From Streptomyces hyaluromycini (GTDB taxonomy: Bacteria; Actinomycetota; Actinomycetes; Streptomycetales; Streptomycetaceae): a DNA stretch of 64,000 nt. Position numbers and translations under genes: made by a program. The number at the start of each line of letters is the position of its first letter. Positions within the stretch are counted from its first letter, which is position 1. Positions 25,786 through 34,109 of this stretch are shown piece after piece. Under the pieces are notes generated by a model, which saw only the letters and a list, made by a program, of their open reading frames with translations, did no database searches and was not told the DNA's origin. The stretch covers positions 912,319 through 976,318 of the forward strand of contig NZ_BCFL01000016.1 in the NCBI RefSeq assembly GCF_002217755.1, in the 5' to 3' direction.

Positions 25786-26092
25786 GTGCATTCCTCTTCA
25801 CGTGGGTCTCCGGGTCAGAGGAACTGCAGGCGGCCGGAAGCAGGACCGCAGAGGTGGCGGGCACGGCTGAGGGAAGCCGGACGGGGCGGTTCAAAGGGGG
25901 ACTCCAGGTGGGGCCAGAGGTCTCTTGATCCGCTCAACGATGTCCGCGGACTCGGGTTACATGTGTCCAGACCTCGGAGAGGCCCGAGGAGCCTCGCCTC
26001 GGCCAGGAGATCGGTCGCCACATCACCTGTCACCCGCATTGTGGATACCGTCGGTGCGAACACCTGTGGCGGAGCCATGGAAGGGGTGGAAC
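25786..26092. other. Promoter region of the WXG module and DUF192 gene
   Basis: About 300 bases between divergent genes. Apart from GC-rich direct repeats around 25975-26010 I see no recognisable motif, terminator or small gene. Confidence 0.3.
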
Positions 26093-26479
26093 GTGGGGCG
26101 CTGGCGGGACGGGCGCGGGACGTTGGTCGTGCATGGTGGTGGGGGTGGGGTGAAGGCTGTTCCGTTGGAGATCGCCGCCTCCTATCGTGCGCGTACCAGG
26201 GGGCTGCTGGGGCGTGATGGTCTTGACGGCGCGATTCTGCTGTCGCCCGCCAACGGGATCCACACCTTTCGGATGCGGATGGGGATCGATGTCGCCTATC
26301 TGGATCGCCGACTCAAGGTCATCGCCGTACGCACCATGCGGCCGGGGCGACTCGGACTGCCCCGGCTCCGTTCCCGGCATGTGCTGGAGGCGGAGGCCGG
26401 GGCGATGGCGGGGTGGGGTGTGGAGGCCGGGGCGAGGGTGAGTGTGAATGTGAGTGTCGAGGAGGAGCCGGCTGGATGA
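26093..26479 (+). CDS. DUF192 family protein
   Basis: A 128-aa protein of the DUF192 fold: LEIAASYRARTRGLLGRDGLDGAILLSPANGIHTFRMRMGIDVAYLDRRLKVIAVRTMRPGRLGLPRLRSRHVLEAEAGAMAGWGVEAGARVSV. The motifs RxxGLLGR, HTFxMRxxIDVAYLD and VLEAxAGxxxxWGV are diagnostic. Function is unknown; in Streptomyces it is often found beside Tad pilus genes, as here, where it is convergent with the OmpA-domain gene. The GTG at 26093 has AAGGGGTGG at proper spacing; the longer frame starting at 25925 is not supported. Confidence 0.88.
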   Translation: MGRWRDGRGTLVVHGGGGGVKAVPLEIAASYRARTRGLLGRDGLDGAILLSPANGIHTFRMRMGIDVAYLDRRLKVIAVRTMRPGRLGLPRLRSRHVLEAEAGAMAGWGVEAGARVSVNVSVEEEPAG

Positions 26480-26551
26480 CCCCGCGTCCGGGCGGAGGGG
26501 TGGGTGTCGGGGAGGGGTGGCGGACGTTGGTGGCCGTGCCTTGGAAGGTCT

Positions 26552-27181
26552 TCAGGAACCGGTCCGCGGGAACGTGACCTCCACCCGGCGGTTCTTCTTC
26601 CTTCCCTCCTCCGTCGAGTTGTCGGCGATCGGGTACTGCTCGCCGTAACCGCGGACGTCGAACATGATGTTCGGGTCGTTCAGGTCCTGGTCCAGGACGC
26701 CCTGTACGGCGTTGGCGCGCTGGCGGGAGAGGACGTCCCCGTGGGCCGAGGTGCCCAGGTTGTCGGTGAAGCCGAAGACGCGGACCTGGGTCGGGTTCTG
26801 CTTCCTGATCTCGTCGGCGATCGCCCCGATCCGCGCCTTCGCGGCCTCGCTCAGCTTGGCGCTGTCCTTGCTGAACAGCACCTCGGCCTGGAGGGCGAAC
26901 GTCACGTCCGTGTTGGTGTCCGTACGGCGCTCGTCACCGCTCTGGTCCTCGACGACCGACTTGATGTCCAGGACCTTGGGCGCGGCGAGGGTGGCGCCCT
27001 CGGGGAGCTTCAGGTCGGGGTCGGTCGGATCGATCTTCACGGGGGCGCTGGCGGAGGGCTCCGTGCCCGGGGGGACGCTCGGGTCGCCGCCGTCGGCACG
27101 GGCGGTCGTCGCGCCGTAGAGATTCGTGACGAGGAGGAGCGTCGCGGCGCCCAGGGTCAGGGGAAGGCGTGGTGTGGTCAC
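26552..27181 (-). CDS. Secreted OmpA-domain protein of the Tad locus
   Basis: A 209-aa protein: signal peptide (1-29, TLGAATLLLVTNLYGATTARA), a linker and a C-terminal OmpA/MotB-like peptidoglycan-binding domain (about 90-205). Its motifs are VLFSKDSAKLSEAAKARIGAIADEI, VRVFGFTDNLGTSAHGDVLSRQRANAVQGVL and GYGEQYPIADNSTEEGRKKNRRVEV; the conserved D and R that bind diaminopimelate are present. The GTG start lies 7 bases after the lipoprotein gene's stop. In a Gram-positive cell it cannot be an outer-membrane protein, so it more likely anchors the pilus machine to peptidoglycan. This is inference from the domain and from its place at the end of the Tad operon. Confidence 0.88.
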   Translation of the reverse strand: MTTPRLPLTLGAATLLLVTNLYGATTARADGGDPSVPPGTEPSASAPVKIDPTDPDLKLPEGATLAAPKVLDIKSVVEDQSGDERRTDTNTDVTFALQAEVLFSKDSAKLSEAAKARIGAIADEIRKQNPTQVRVFGFTDNLGTSAHGDVLSRQRANAVQGVLDQDLNDPNIMFDVRGYGEQYPIADNSTEEGRKKNRRVEVTFPRTGS

Positions 27182-27188
27182 TTCGGCC

Positions 27189-27779
27189 TCACCCGGAGAT
27201 CTTGATGGTGCCGCTGGAGAAGGTGGGGAGTTGGAGGGTCACTTCGGTGGTGTCCGCCGGCGGGGCGGGGAACTGCATGAAGACGGGGATGGTCTGGCCG
27301 GCCTCGATCGAGGACAGATCGGTCGTGGTGAGCGGCCGGCCGTCGGTGTCCCGCAGCACGTAGTACCGCTTCTTCCCCTTGGAGTCCACGAGGGTGGCAC
27401 CGCCGAACGACGTACCGTGCTGGACGATCTCCGTCTCGTCACCCCGGAGGGCCACGGGGACCACGACCGACTGGGAACCGTCGTTCTTCAGGTTCGCGTT
27501 GACGGTGAGGAAGCCGCCCGAATCCCGGATGGCGGAGGTCACTTGAAGGATCAGGCCAGAGGGTCCGTTGAGTTCGGCGAGGGGTGCCGCTGACTGCCCC
27601 TCCTGCGCACTCGGCTGGGACCCACCGGTCGGGGAGGCCGATGCCGACGCGCCGGGCTTCTTGTCGCCACCGCCGTCGCCGCCACCGCCGCCGCATCCGG
27701 CCGCACCGAGAGCCAGACCGGCCGTGACGGCCAGCGCGACCATCCCCCTGCGAGCCTTCGCAGTGAACCGAATGCTCAT
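27189..27779 (-). CDS. Lipoprotein of the Tad locus
   Basis: A 196-aa protein with a type II signal: basic start, hydrophobic VALAVTAGLALGAAGC and lipidated Cys at 29, followed by a Gly/Asp and Ser/Ala linker. The mature domain of about 130 residues (LAELNGPSGLILQVTSAIRDSGGFLTVNANLKNDGSQSVVVPVALRGDE...) looks like an immunoglobulin-like beta sandwich (DUF4352-type). GGAAGCGGAGCG immediately precedes the ATG at 27779. It lies between a TadG-like gene and the OmpA-domain gene on the same strand, so it is probably a membrane-anchored accessory protein of the pilus. The exact family is not recognised. Confidence 0.8.
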   Translation of the reverse strand: MSIRFTAKARRGMVALAVTAGLALGAAGCGGGGGDGGGDKKPGASASASPTGGSQPSAQEGQSAAPLAELNGPSGLILQVTSAIRDSGGFLTVNANLKNDGSQSVVVPVALRGDETEIVQHGTSFGGATLVDSKGKKRYYVLRDTDGRPLTTTDLSSIEAGQTIPVFMQFPAPPADTTEVTLQLPTFSSGTIKISG

Positions 27780-27814
27780 CGCTCCGCTTCCTTCTTCACT
27801 CGTCGATTCGCTTG

Positions 27815-28396
27815 TCAGTCGGCCAGGTGGACGTCGAAGAGGTCCTCGGGTCCCGGGAGATCGGTGAGGTCGGCCGGGTCCAGGGTCCAGTTCCGGTCCC
27901 TGCAGGTGAGTTCGGGCAGTACTCCGCCCGCACCGGACAGTGTGAACGTGCAGAGTGGCTCGATCACGGCGGTGGCGTGTGCCGTCGACCTCATGTTCTC
28001 GGTCCCCGGCACGACGGAGTCGCCCACGGTCTTGTTCGTCTCGGCATCGACCTTGTAACTCAGTGGCGGTTCGGATGTGCACTGAGCCGTCGCGTCGTTC
28101 TGGGACGCCAGTTGGGCGGCGCGCCAGCAGGAATCCGCGACATTCACGTTGCCGTCGAATATGTCCTGCCACTTGGTCGGGTCGAGTACGTCCTTCACCC
28201 ACTGGTCCGCAAGCTCGTCACGCGTGTTCATGGCCGCGGCGAGGGCCGCCGCGTCGGCCGCTGTCTGGGCACCGTTCCGGTTCACCGCGGCCTGGCCGAC
28301 CGCGAGGTATGCGAACGCGAGAAAGAGCAGGCCTCCCACTACCGTGATGTAGATGGGGAAGGCCTGCCCTGAATCGCCGTAACGGCGAAGACGCAT
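27815..28396 (-). CDS. TadG-like pilus assembly protein
   Basis: A 193-aa protein beginning MRLRRYGDSGQAFPIYITVVGGLLFLAFAYLAVGQAAVNRNGAQTAADAAALAAAM. This is one N-terminal helix preceded by a G-Q processing-like site and followed by the TadG/TadE 'AQTAADAAALAAA' helix, then an extracellular domain with several cysteines. TadE/G proteins are pseudopilins or adaptors of Tad pili. The ATG shares bases with the stop of the Flp pilin (TGATG), so the two are coupled. The pilin position +5 Glu is absent, unlike the two TadE-like proteins upstream, so processing may differ. Confidence 0.82.
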   Translation of the reverse strand: MRLRRYGDSGQAFPIYITVVGGLLFLAFAYLAVGQAAVNRNGAQTAADAAALAAAMNTRDELADQWVKDVLDPTKWQDIFDGNVNVADSCWRAAQLASQNDATAQCTSEPPLSYKVDAETNKTVGDSVVPGTENMRSTAHATAVIEPLCTFTLSGAGGVLPELTCRDRNWTLDPADLTDLPGPEDLFDVHLAD

Positions 28397-28581
28397 CACA
28401 CGATTTTGTCGATCTGCGCGAGTATCTTCTCCAGGATGTGACTGCCGATGCTGGTACCGGTGACGGCCAGCACGATCGCCACCACCACCGCGATGATCCC
28501 CAGATACTCGACCGCGGTCTGTCCCCGGTCGTCGGCACGGCGCTGCATTGCGACAAGCATCCTCAGCATCAGGTCGCTCAT
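28396..28581 (-). CDS. Flp/Fap-type IVb major pilin
   Basis: A 61-aa prepilin: a 20-residue basic leader (MSDLMLRMLVAMQRRADDRG), cleavage expected after G20, then QTAVEYLGIIAVVVAIVLAVTGTSIGSHILEKILAQI. Glu lies at +5 and Tyr at +6 of the mature chain, as in Flp pilins. GGAGGGGAGC lies close before the ATG at 28581. The longer frame (to 28638) has no leader logic. It follows the response regulator by about 107 bases and probably has its own promoter, as is usual for the highly expressed pilin. Mature pilin would be about 41 residues. Confidence 0.88.
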   Translation of the reverse strand: MSDLMLRMLVAMQRRADDRGQTAVEYLGIIAVVVAIVLAVTGTSIGSHILEKILAQIDKIV

Positions 28582-28688
28582 GGTGCTCCCCTCCGGGTTC
28601 GGTTCCGATCCTGGCAGCGTATTGCGGAACATACCCATCGGCGGAGGGTCCCAGGACCCAAATCCGGACCCAGTTCACCCGGTTCATC

Positions 28689-29447
28689 TCAGGCCACCCC
28701 CAGCCACTTGGCCGTCGCCTGGGCGCGGGTGGTGGTGTGGAGCTTGGCGAAGATGCGGTTGATGTGGTTCTTGACCGTCTTCTCGCTGATGAAACAGACG
28801 GCGGCGATCTGCTGGTTGTTCATGCCGGACACGATGAGGTCCATGATCTCCGCCTCCCTGCCGCTCAGTTGAAACCGGGACTGAGACGACTGTCCCATAG
28901 TTGATTGCAATTGCGAAAGCCCCTTGAGAGGTGATTCCTTAGGTAGGGCTCGTAGTTCCGGTCTCGCGTGTGCAGTTGCGTTGCCTCTGACGTGCGCCAG
29001 CAACGCGTTCGTCGCCGTCGGTGTGAAGTGCGGGCGGCCCCGGCCCACGTCCCGTACCGCCTGGGTCAGCTGCTGGGTCGTGAACTCGCCGTGGACCAGG
29101 TAGCCCCCGGCGCCGAGCCGGACCGCCTCCTGCACGAGGTCCGTCTCGTCGCTGTACGTCAGCATCATGACCGGGGCTACGCGGACCAGGTGGGGCAGGG
29201 CCGCGATGCCGTCCACGCCGGGCATGCGGACGTCCAGGAGGATGACGTCGGGACGGTGGTGCAGGGCCGCCTTGTAGGCCGCGCGGCCGTCCTCGGCCTC
29301 CGCCACCACCGTGAGGTCGTCCGCCGCGGAGAGGACGGCCGTCAGGCCCGCCCGGATCACCGGGTTGTCGTCGGCCACCAGGACGCGCAGTCCCGCCGGC
29401 TCGTCGGCCAAGTCATCGGTCAAGTCATCGGTCAAGTCGTCGGTCAT
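28689..29447 (-). CDS. NarL/FixJ-family response regulator of the Tad locus
   Basis: A 252-aa regulator. The receiver domain (about 20-140) has RVLVADDNPVIR, phospho-acceptor D72 in ILLDVRMPGVDG, and MMLTYSDE. The LuxR-type helix-turn-helix is near 190-240: LSGREAEIMDLIVSGMNNQQIAAVCFISEKTVKNHINRIFAKL. The N-terminus is a short tandem repeat, MTDDLTDDLTDDLADE, from three near-identical 12-base units. Its ATG overlaps the kinase stop (ATGA), directly behind a TTA codon, so its synthesis should depend on translation of the kinase end. It lies inside the pilus locus and likely controls pilin or pilus genes. Confidence 0.92.
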   Translation of the reverse strand: MTDDLTDDLTDDLADEPAGLRVLVADDNPVIRAGLTAVLSAADDLTVVAEAEDGRAAYKAALHHRPDVILLDVRMPGVDGIAALPHLVRVAPVMMLTYSDETDLVQEAVRLGAGGYLVHGEFTTQQLTQAVRDVGRGRPHFTPTATNALLAHVRGNATAHARPELRALPKESPLKGLSQLQSTMGQSSQSRFQLSGREAEIMDLIVSGMNNQQIAAVCFISEKTVKNHINRIFAKLHTTTRAQATAKWLGVA

Positions 29448-30886
29448 AACAGCGGCACCTCCACTCGGACCTCCGTGCCCTTGTCGGTGGTCAGTTGGAT
29501 ACGGGCGCCCACCGACGCCGCCCGTTCCGTCATGCCGAGCAGGCCGAAGTGGCCGGTGCGGCGCAGGTCTTCGAGAGTCGTGTCCGGGGGCAGGCCCCGG
29601 CCGTCGTCGTGGATCGTCACCACCAGGTGGGTGGGGGTGGCGGACGCACGGACGTCGACCCTCGTCGCCTCCGCGTGGCGGTGCGCGTTCTCCAGGGCCT
29701 CCGCCGCGATGCCCAGCAGCTGGCGGGCGGTGGGGGGCGGCAGCGGGACCGGGGCGGCGGGGCCGTCGTAGTTCGCGGGGAGGGCCGTGCGCGCGGTGAA
29801 GCCCGTCGTCAGCGACTCCAGTCGGGGCAGTACGTCGTCGGCCTCCGTCCCGCCGCGCAGGTCCGTCAGGAGTTCGCGGGACTCCGCCGCGGCCCTGCGC
29901 GCCGCCCTCGCCAGCAGCTCCGCCTGCTGTCGGATCAGGGCCGGGTCCAGACGGTCCGGGGGCGCGGCCGCCGACGCGGCGAGGCCGTCGGCGACCAGCG
30001 CCACGCCGTACAGCGTCTTGGTCACCGAGTCGTGCATCTCGCGGGCCAGCCGGGCGCGTTCCGCGCTCGCCGCCTCGGTCGCGGCCAGGCGGGCCCGGGT
30101 CTCGGTCAGGGCCTCGGTGGCGGCGCCGAAGCGGAGCATCAGGTTGCGCAGGGTCGAGCCCATCGCGCCGGTGATGACGCAGAGGCCGGGGAGGAGAAGG
30201 GACTCGGCCAGTACCGAGTGGTGCTTCAGCGTTTCCTGCGCCACCAGGAGGATCAGCGACTGGAGTGAGGCGAAGACCGCCGCTCCGCGCCAGCTGTAGA
30301 GGAGGCCGGCGAGGAGGGGGGTGCAGACGCTGACGTACGCGAGGGTGGTGTCGGGGCCCGCCGAGATCAGGAGGAGGGAGCCGAAGAGGGTGTCGGCGGC
30401 CAGGAGGGTGGGGTGGCGCAGGAGGAGGGGGCCGAAGCGCTGCCAGTCCCGGAAGAGGACGTACGAGACCATGAACGTGACGACCACGGCCGAGCCGACC
30501 AGCCGGGCGCCCAGGCCGGGGGTGGCGTTGAGGAGGGCGGCGGGGGTCGCCACGGCGATCATCGCCAGGCGAAGGCCGAAGACCTGGCGGCACATCGCCT
30601 GAAGGGCACGGATCTCGACCTTCTCGCCATCCACTCCGGTGGCGCGCAACGCGGCCTTCTCGCCGTCCACCCCGGTGGCGCGCAACGCGGCCTTCTCGCC
30701 GTCCACTCCGGTGGCGCGCAACGCGGCCTTCTCGCCGTCCACCCCGGTGGCGCGCAACGCGGCCTTCTCGCCGTGCACACCGGTGGCCCGGATCGCGGAC
30801 TCTTCGCCGTCCGCTCCAGCGGCGCGGAACGCCGCCTCGCCGGTGGGGCGGGGCTCGGTCTTCTTCCCGGCCTCGTTGGCCGCCAC
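29444..30886 (-). CDS. HisKA_3 sensor histidine kinase with 12-residue repeats and a TTA last codon
   Basis: A 480-aa kinase. A cytoplasmic N-terminus carries four or five near-identical 12-residue repeats (GVDGEKAALRAT; DNA period 36, 30636-30815). Next come about five membrane helices (FGLRLAMIAVATPAALL, LVGSAVVVTFMVSYVLF, LLAADTLFGSLLLISAG). The phosphorylation helix is AREMHDSVTKTLYGVA, with His near 284, and the HATPase has ALENAHRHAEATRV and HDDGRGLPP. The GTG at 30886 has GGAGG 8 bases upstream; the GTG at 30895 has no spacing. The last sense codon is TTA, decoded only by the bldA tRNA, and the stop overlaps the regulator's ATG. It pairs with that regulator. Confidence 0.9.
   Translation of the reverse strand: MAANEAGKKTEPRPTGEAAFRAAGADGEESAIRATGVHGEKAALRATGVDGEKAALRATGVDGEKAALRATGVDGEKAALRATGVDGEKVEIRALQAMCRQVFGLRLAMIAVATPAALLNATPGLGARLVGSAVVVTFMVSYVLFRDWQRFGPLLLRHPTLLAADTLFGSLLLISAGPDTTLAYVSVCTPLLAGLLYSWRGAAVFASLQSLILLVAQETLKHHSVLAESLLLPGLCVITGAMGSTLRNLMLRFGAATEALTETRARLAATEAASAERARLAREMHDSVTKTLYGVALVADGLAASAAAPPDRLDPALIRQQAELLARAARRAAAESRELLTDLRGGTEADDVLPRLESLTTGFTARTALPANYDGPAAPVPLPPPTARQLLGIAAEALENAHRHAEATRVDVRASATPTHLVVTIHDDGRGLPPDTTLEDLRRTGHFGLLGMTERAASVGARIQLTTDKGTEVRVEVPLL
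30636..30815. repeat. 36-bp tandem repeat inside the kinase gene
   Basis: Units start at 30636, 30672, 30708, 30744 and 30780 with CCGGTGGCGCGCAACGCGGC. The first four are almost identical and the fifth has diverged. The period is a multiple of three, so copy-number change would keep the frame. Confidence 0.9.
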
Positions 30887-30901
30887 GGTCGTCACCTCCG
30901 C

Positions 30902-31789
30902 CTACTTTCCCGTGACCGACCCGAAGTCGGTCCCCGAGCCCAGCAGCAGGCCCGCGGCCAGCAGCAGCATCGTCGCCGGGACCATGAACGTGGTGATCAT
31001 GAGGGTGGCCCTCGGTACCGCCCGGGCCGCCTTGCGGCGGGCGTTCTGGGCGTCGGTGCGGCGCATGTCCTTGGCCAGCGCGACCAGGGTGTCGACGATC
31101 GGCGCGCCCAGTTCCTCGCCCTGCTGCAACGCCGTCACGAACATCGCCACCTGTTCGGAGTCGTTGCGCCGGCGCAGTTCCGCGAAGGCCTGGCGGCGGC
31201 TCATGCCGAGGTCCATCTGGCGGAGGGTGATGCGGAGTTCGTCGGCCCAGGGGCCCTCGTAGTGCGTGGCCACCCGGTCCAGGGCCTGGCGGAAGCCGAG
31301 GCCGGCGCCGACCACCACCGCGAGGACGTCAAGGAAGTCCGGCAGGGTGCGTTCGATGACGTCCTTGCGGATGCGGATCGCCGACCAGATGCCGACCTCC
31401 GTCCAGAACGCGCCGAAGAGGAGGAGCAGGACGGCGACCAGCCACTGGCCGCGGAGGAGGAAGACCAGGAAGCCGGTGCCGCCGAGGGCGCCGTAGACGG
31501 CGCGACGGGCCGCGTAGCGGTCGATGGTCAGGCCGCCGGGGTTGCCCGCCAGGTCGATCCTGCGGCGGTACTTGGCCACCTGGCGCGGGCCCATCAGGCG
31601 GAGCACGGCGGGGGCGTACCGCATGCCCATGCGGTCGATGAGGGAGTTGGCGGCGCCGGTGCGGGTGGCGCCCACCTCCAGGGCGATCGCCAGGTCTGCG
31701 GGAAGCTTCGCGTCGGCTCGGTACATGCGGACGCCCGCGAAGACGCCGTAGACGGCGAGGGCCATGAGGAGGGCCAGGAGGAGTGCCAT
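30902..31789 (-). CDS. tadC: TadC-like type II/IV secretion F-domain protein
   Basis: A 295-aa inner-membrane platform protein of the T2SSF family. There is an N-terminal helix (MALLLALLMALAVYGVFAGV), paired helices near 95-140, the GspF cytoplasmic domain (LPDFLDVLAVVVGAGLGFRQALDRVATHY, MSRRQAFAELRRRNDSEQVAMFVTALQQGEELGAPIVDTLVALAKDMR) and a final helix (LMITTFMVPATMLLLAAGLLLG). The ATG at 31789 has AGGTGG 8 bases upstream; the GTG at 31801 overlaps the tadB stop too closely. With TadB it forms the membrane base that the CpaF ATPase drives. Confidence 0.9.
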   Translation of the reverse strand: MALLLALLMALAVYGVFAGVRMYRADAKLPADLAIALEVGATRTGAANSLIDRMGMRYAPAVLRLMGPRQVAKYRRRIDLAGNPGGLTIDRYAARRAVYGALGGTGFLVFLLRGQWLVAVLLLLFGAFWTEVGIWSAIRIRKDVIERTLPDFLDVLAVVVGAGLGFRQALDRVATHYEGPWADELRITLRQMDLGMSRRQAFAELRRRNDSEQVAMFVTALQQGEELGAPIVDTLVALAKDMRRTDAQNARRKAARAVPRATLMITTFMVPATMLLLAAGLLLGSGTDFGSVTGK

Positions 31790-31801
31790 GTGACATACCA
31801 C

Positions 31802-32746
31802 CTATACGTCGATGCGGCTCAGGCGGCGGATGAGGACGAACCCGACGACGTACAGCCCGAACGCGACGATCACGGCCGCCTGGCCGAGCCCGGTGCCGGT
31901 CATGCGTGCCAGGGTGTCGTCCTTGACCCCGTTCATCAGGAACAGGGCGCCGACGCCGAGCACCGGGACGGCGTACGACGTCATCGTCACCTGGGAGAGC
32001 TGGGTGCGGATCTCCCGGCGGGTCTCCTTGCGCTCCTCCAGGGTCTCGGTCAGGTTCCGCAGGGCGGAGACCACCTGGCCGCCCGCCCGGTTGGAGAGCA
32101 CGAGCGTGGTGACGAGGACGACCAGTTCGCGGGAGGGAAGCCGCTCGGCGAGCTCGCCGAGCGCGTCGTCCATGGAGTGGCCGATCGCCAACTGGTCGGC
32201 GACCCGGCCCAGTTCCTCGCCCGCGGGGGCCTCCAGCTCCTCCGCCGCCATGCCGATCGCGGTGCGCAGGGCGAGGCCGGCGTGGGTGGCGTTGGCCAGA
32301 ATGCGGGCGAGTTCCGGGAGTTGGGCGATGAACCGCTCGATGCGCTTCTGCCGCTGCCAGTTGAGGAACTGGACGGCGGCGAAGACACCCAGCAGGCCGG
32401 CGATCGGGCCGAAGAAGGGGGCGAGGGCGGCCTGGCCGATGAGCCAGAGGGCCGCGACGGTGGCGAGCATGTAGACGAAGAACTCGCCGGGCGTCACGTC
32501 CAGGCCCGTTGCCGCCAGGCGGAGTTCCAGGCGGCGGCCGATCGACGTGCCGCGCAGGCGCCGGTCCAGGTTGCGGAAGCGACGCCGGCGGCCGGTGAGC
32601 GGGACCTGGCCGGTGTAGGAGAGGCGGTCCACCAGGGCGGCGCGCTGGGCCCGGCCGGAGGCGTAGGTGTGCAGGCCCACCACGGCCAGGATGCAGGCCA
32701 GCAGCGTGATGCCGGTGGTGAGGGAGACGAGGTCGTGGAGGGACAT
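31802..32746 (-). CDS. tadB: TadB-like type II/IV secretion F-domain protein
   Basis: A 314-aa platform protein with an N-terminal helix (LVSLTTGITLLACILAVVGL), a helix pair near 85-125 (FFVYMLATVAALWLIGQAALAPFFGPIAGLLGVF), the T2SSF domain (FIAQLPELARILANATHAGLALRTAIGMAAEELEAPAGEELGRVADQLAIGHSMDDALGELAERLPSRELVVLVTTLVLSNRAGG) and two C-terminal helices. It lies 7 bases after cpaF and just before tadC, the canonical cpaF-tadB-tadC order. It should form the polytopic base of the pilus assembly machine. Confidence 0.92.
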   Translation of the reverse strand: MSLHDLVSLTTGITLLACILAVVGLHTYASGRAQRAALVDRLSYTGQVPLTGRRRRFRNLDRRLRGTSIGRRLELRLAATGLDVTPGEFFVYMLATVAALWLIGQAALAPFFGPIAGLLGVFAAVQFLNWQRQKRIERFIAQLPELARILANATHAGLALRTAIGMAAEELEAPAGEELGRVADQLAIGHSMDDALGELAERLPSRELVVLVTTLVLSNRAGGQVVSALRNLTETLEERKETRREIRTQLSQVTMTSYAVPVLGVGALFLMNGVKDDTLARMTGTGLGQAAVIVAFGLYVVGFVLIRRLSRIDV

Positions 32747-32753
32747 GGGCCGC

Positions 32754-34091
32754 CTACCGGGCTTCTCGGGTGGTGAGCTGGTCGAGGTGCTGGGCCACGC
32801 CGAAGGCCTGCGGGATCGGCTGGCTCGCCATGTAGAGGCGGTCGGCGGTGCGGCGTGGCAGCGGGAAGTACTGGAAGGCGCCGTAGACCCGGCCGTCGTG
32901 GGTCATGGGCTGGGCGTCGAAGCGGGCCACCGTCGCCAGCCGGTACGGCTCGCTGCCGTGGCTGTCGAGCACGGCGATCTCGGTGATCCGGCGAGCGCCG
33001 TCGGCGAACCGGGTCAGCTGGACGATGACCTCGACCGCGCTGTTGATCTGGTCGTGCAGGGCGACGAAGGGGACCTCGACGTCCGACATGGAGGCCAGGG
33101 TCTGGAGCCGGGTCAGGGCGTCCTCGGCGCTGTTGGCGTGGACGGTGGCGAGCGAGCCGTCGTGGCCGGTGGACATGGCCTGCAGCATGTCGAGGGACTC
33201 GCCGCCGCGGACCTCGCCGACCACGATCCGGTCGGGACGCATCCGCAGCGAGTTGCGGACCAGGTCGCGGATGGTGACCTGGCCCTTGCCCTCGACGTTC
33301 GCCGGGCGGGACTCCAGGCGGACCACGTGGGTCTGCTGGAGCTGGAGTTCGGCGGAGTCCTCGATGGTGATGATGCGTTCGTGGGCCGGGATCAGGCCGG
33401 AGAGGGCGTTCAGCAGGGTGGTCTTTCCGGTGCCGGTGGCGCCGGAGACGATGATGTTGAACTTCGCCTGCACCAGGCCGGCCAGCAGGAACACCATGTG
33501 CTCGTCGAGCGAGCCGAAGCCGATCAGCTCGTGGAGGGTGAAGGAGCGCGGGAAGCGGCGGATGGTGAGGGTGGGGCCGGTCAGGGAGAGCGGGGGGATG
33601 ATGACGTTGACGCGTTCGCCGGAGGGGAGGCGGGCGTCGACCATGGGGTTCGACTCGTCGACGCGGCGGTTGACCGTGGAGACGATGCGTTCGATGGTCT
33701 GCATCAGCTGGTCCGCCGAGACGAAGCGGAGCGGCAGCTGTTCGACCCGGCCGCCGCGTTCGACGAAGATCGCGTCCGGGCCGTTCACCATGATCTCGGT
33801 GATCGACGCGTCTTCGAGGAGCGGTTCCAGGATGCCGAGGCCGAGGGCCTCGTCGACGACCCGGCGGATCAGCTGGGAGCGTTCGACGGTGGACAGGACC
33901 GGGCCCTCGCGGCTGAGGATGTGGCCGAGGACGCGTTCGAGACGGGCCCGGCGCTCGGCGGCGGCCAGCGCGCTCATCTCCGCGAGGTCGATCTCCTCCA
34001 GGAGCTTGGCCCGGTAGGAGGAGACCAGGTGGCCGTCCTCGCCCCGGCTGCCGTGCTCCTCGGGGGAGTTGATGCGTGCCCGCAGGCTCAT
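32754..34091 (-). CDS. cpaF: CpaF/TadA pilus assembly ATPase
   Basis: A 445-aa secretion ATPase. The N-terminal helical domain (about 25-140) includes LLEDASITEIMVNGPDAIFVERGG. The RecA-like core has Walker A SGATGTGKTTLLNAL (about 212-226), the Asp box IITIEDSAELQL, Walker B/His-box RPDRIVVGEVRGGESLDMLQAMSTGHDGSLATVHANS and the arginine-rich RFPRSFTL. It hydrolyses ATP to drive Flp pilin assembly through TadB/TadC. Length and motifs match actinobacterial CpaF. It lies 18 bases after the TadE gene. Confidence 0.95.
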   Translation of the reverse strand: MSLRARINSPEEHGSRGEDGHLVSSYRAKLLEEIDLAEMSALAAAERRARLERVLGHILSREGPVLSTVERSQLIRRVVDEALGLGILEPLLEDASITEIMVNGPDAIFVERGGRVEQLPLRFVSADQLMQTIERIVSTVNRRVDESNPMVDARLPSGERVNVIIPPLSLTGPTLTIRRFPRSFTLHELIGFGSLDEHMVFLLAGLVQAKFNIIVSGATGTGKTTLLNALSGLIPAHERIITIEDSAELQLQQTHVVRLESRPANVEGKGQVTIRDLVRNSLRMRPDRIVVGEVRGGESLDMLQAMSTGHDGSLATVHANSAEDALTRLQTLASMSDVEVPFVALHDQINSAVEVIVQLTRFADGARRITEIAVLDSHGSEPYRLATVARFDAQPMTHDGRVYGAFQYFPLPRRTADRLYMASQPIPQAFGVAQHLDQLTTREAR

Positions 34092-34109
34092 GGTTGCCGT
34101 GCTCCTCGT

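Noticed and set aside
27815..28687. 290-codon reading of the TadG-like gene starting at 28687
   Set aside because: The upstream part overlaps the Flp pilin in another frame and has no helix or leader; the ATG at 28396 gives a canonical TadG start.
30636..30815. CRISPR array
   Set aside because: The 36-base periodicity has no unique spacers; units are contiguous, coding and in frame.
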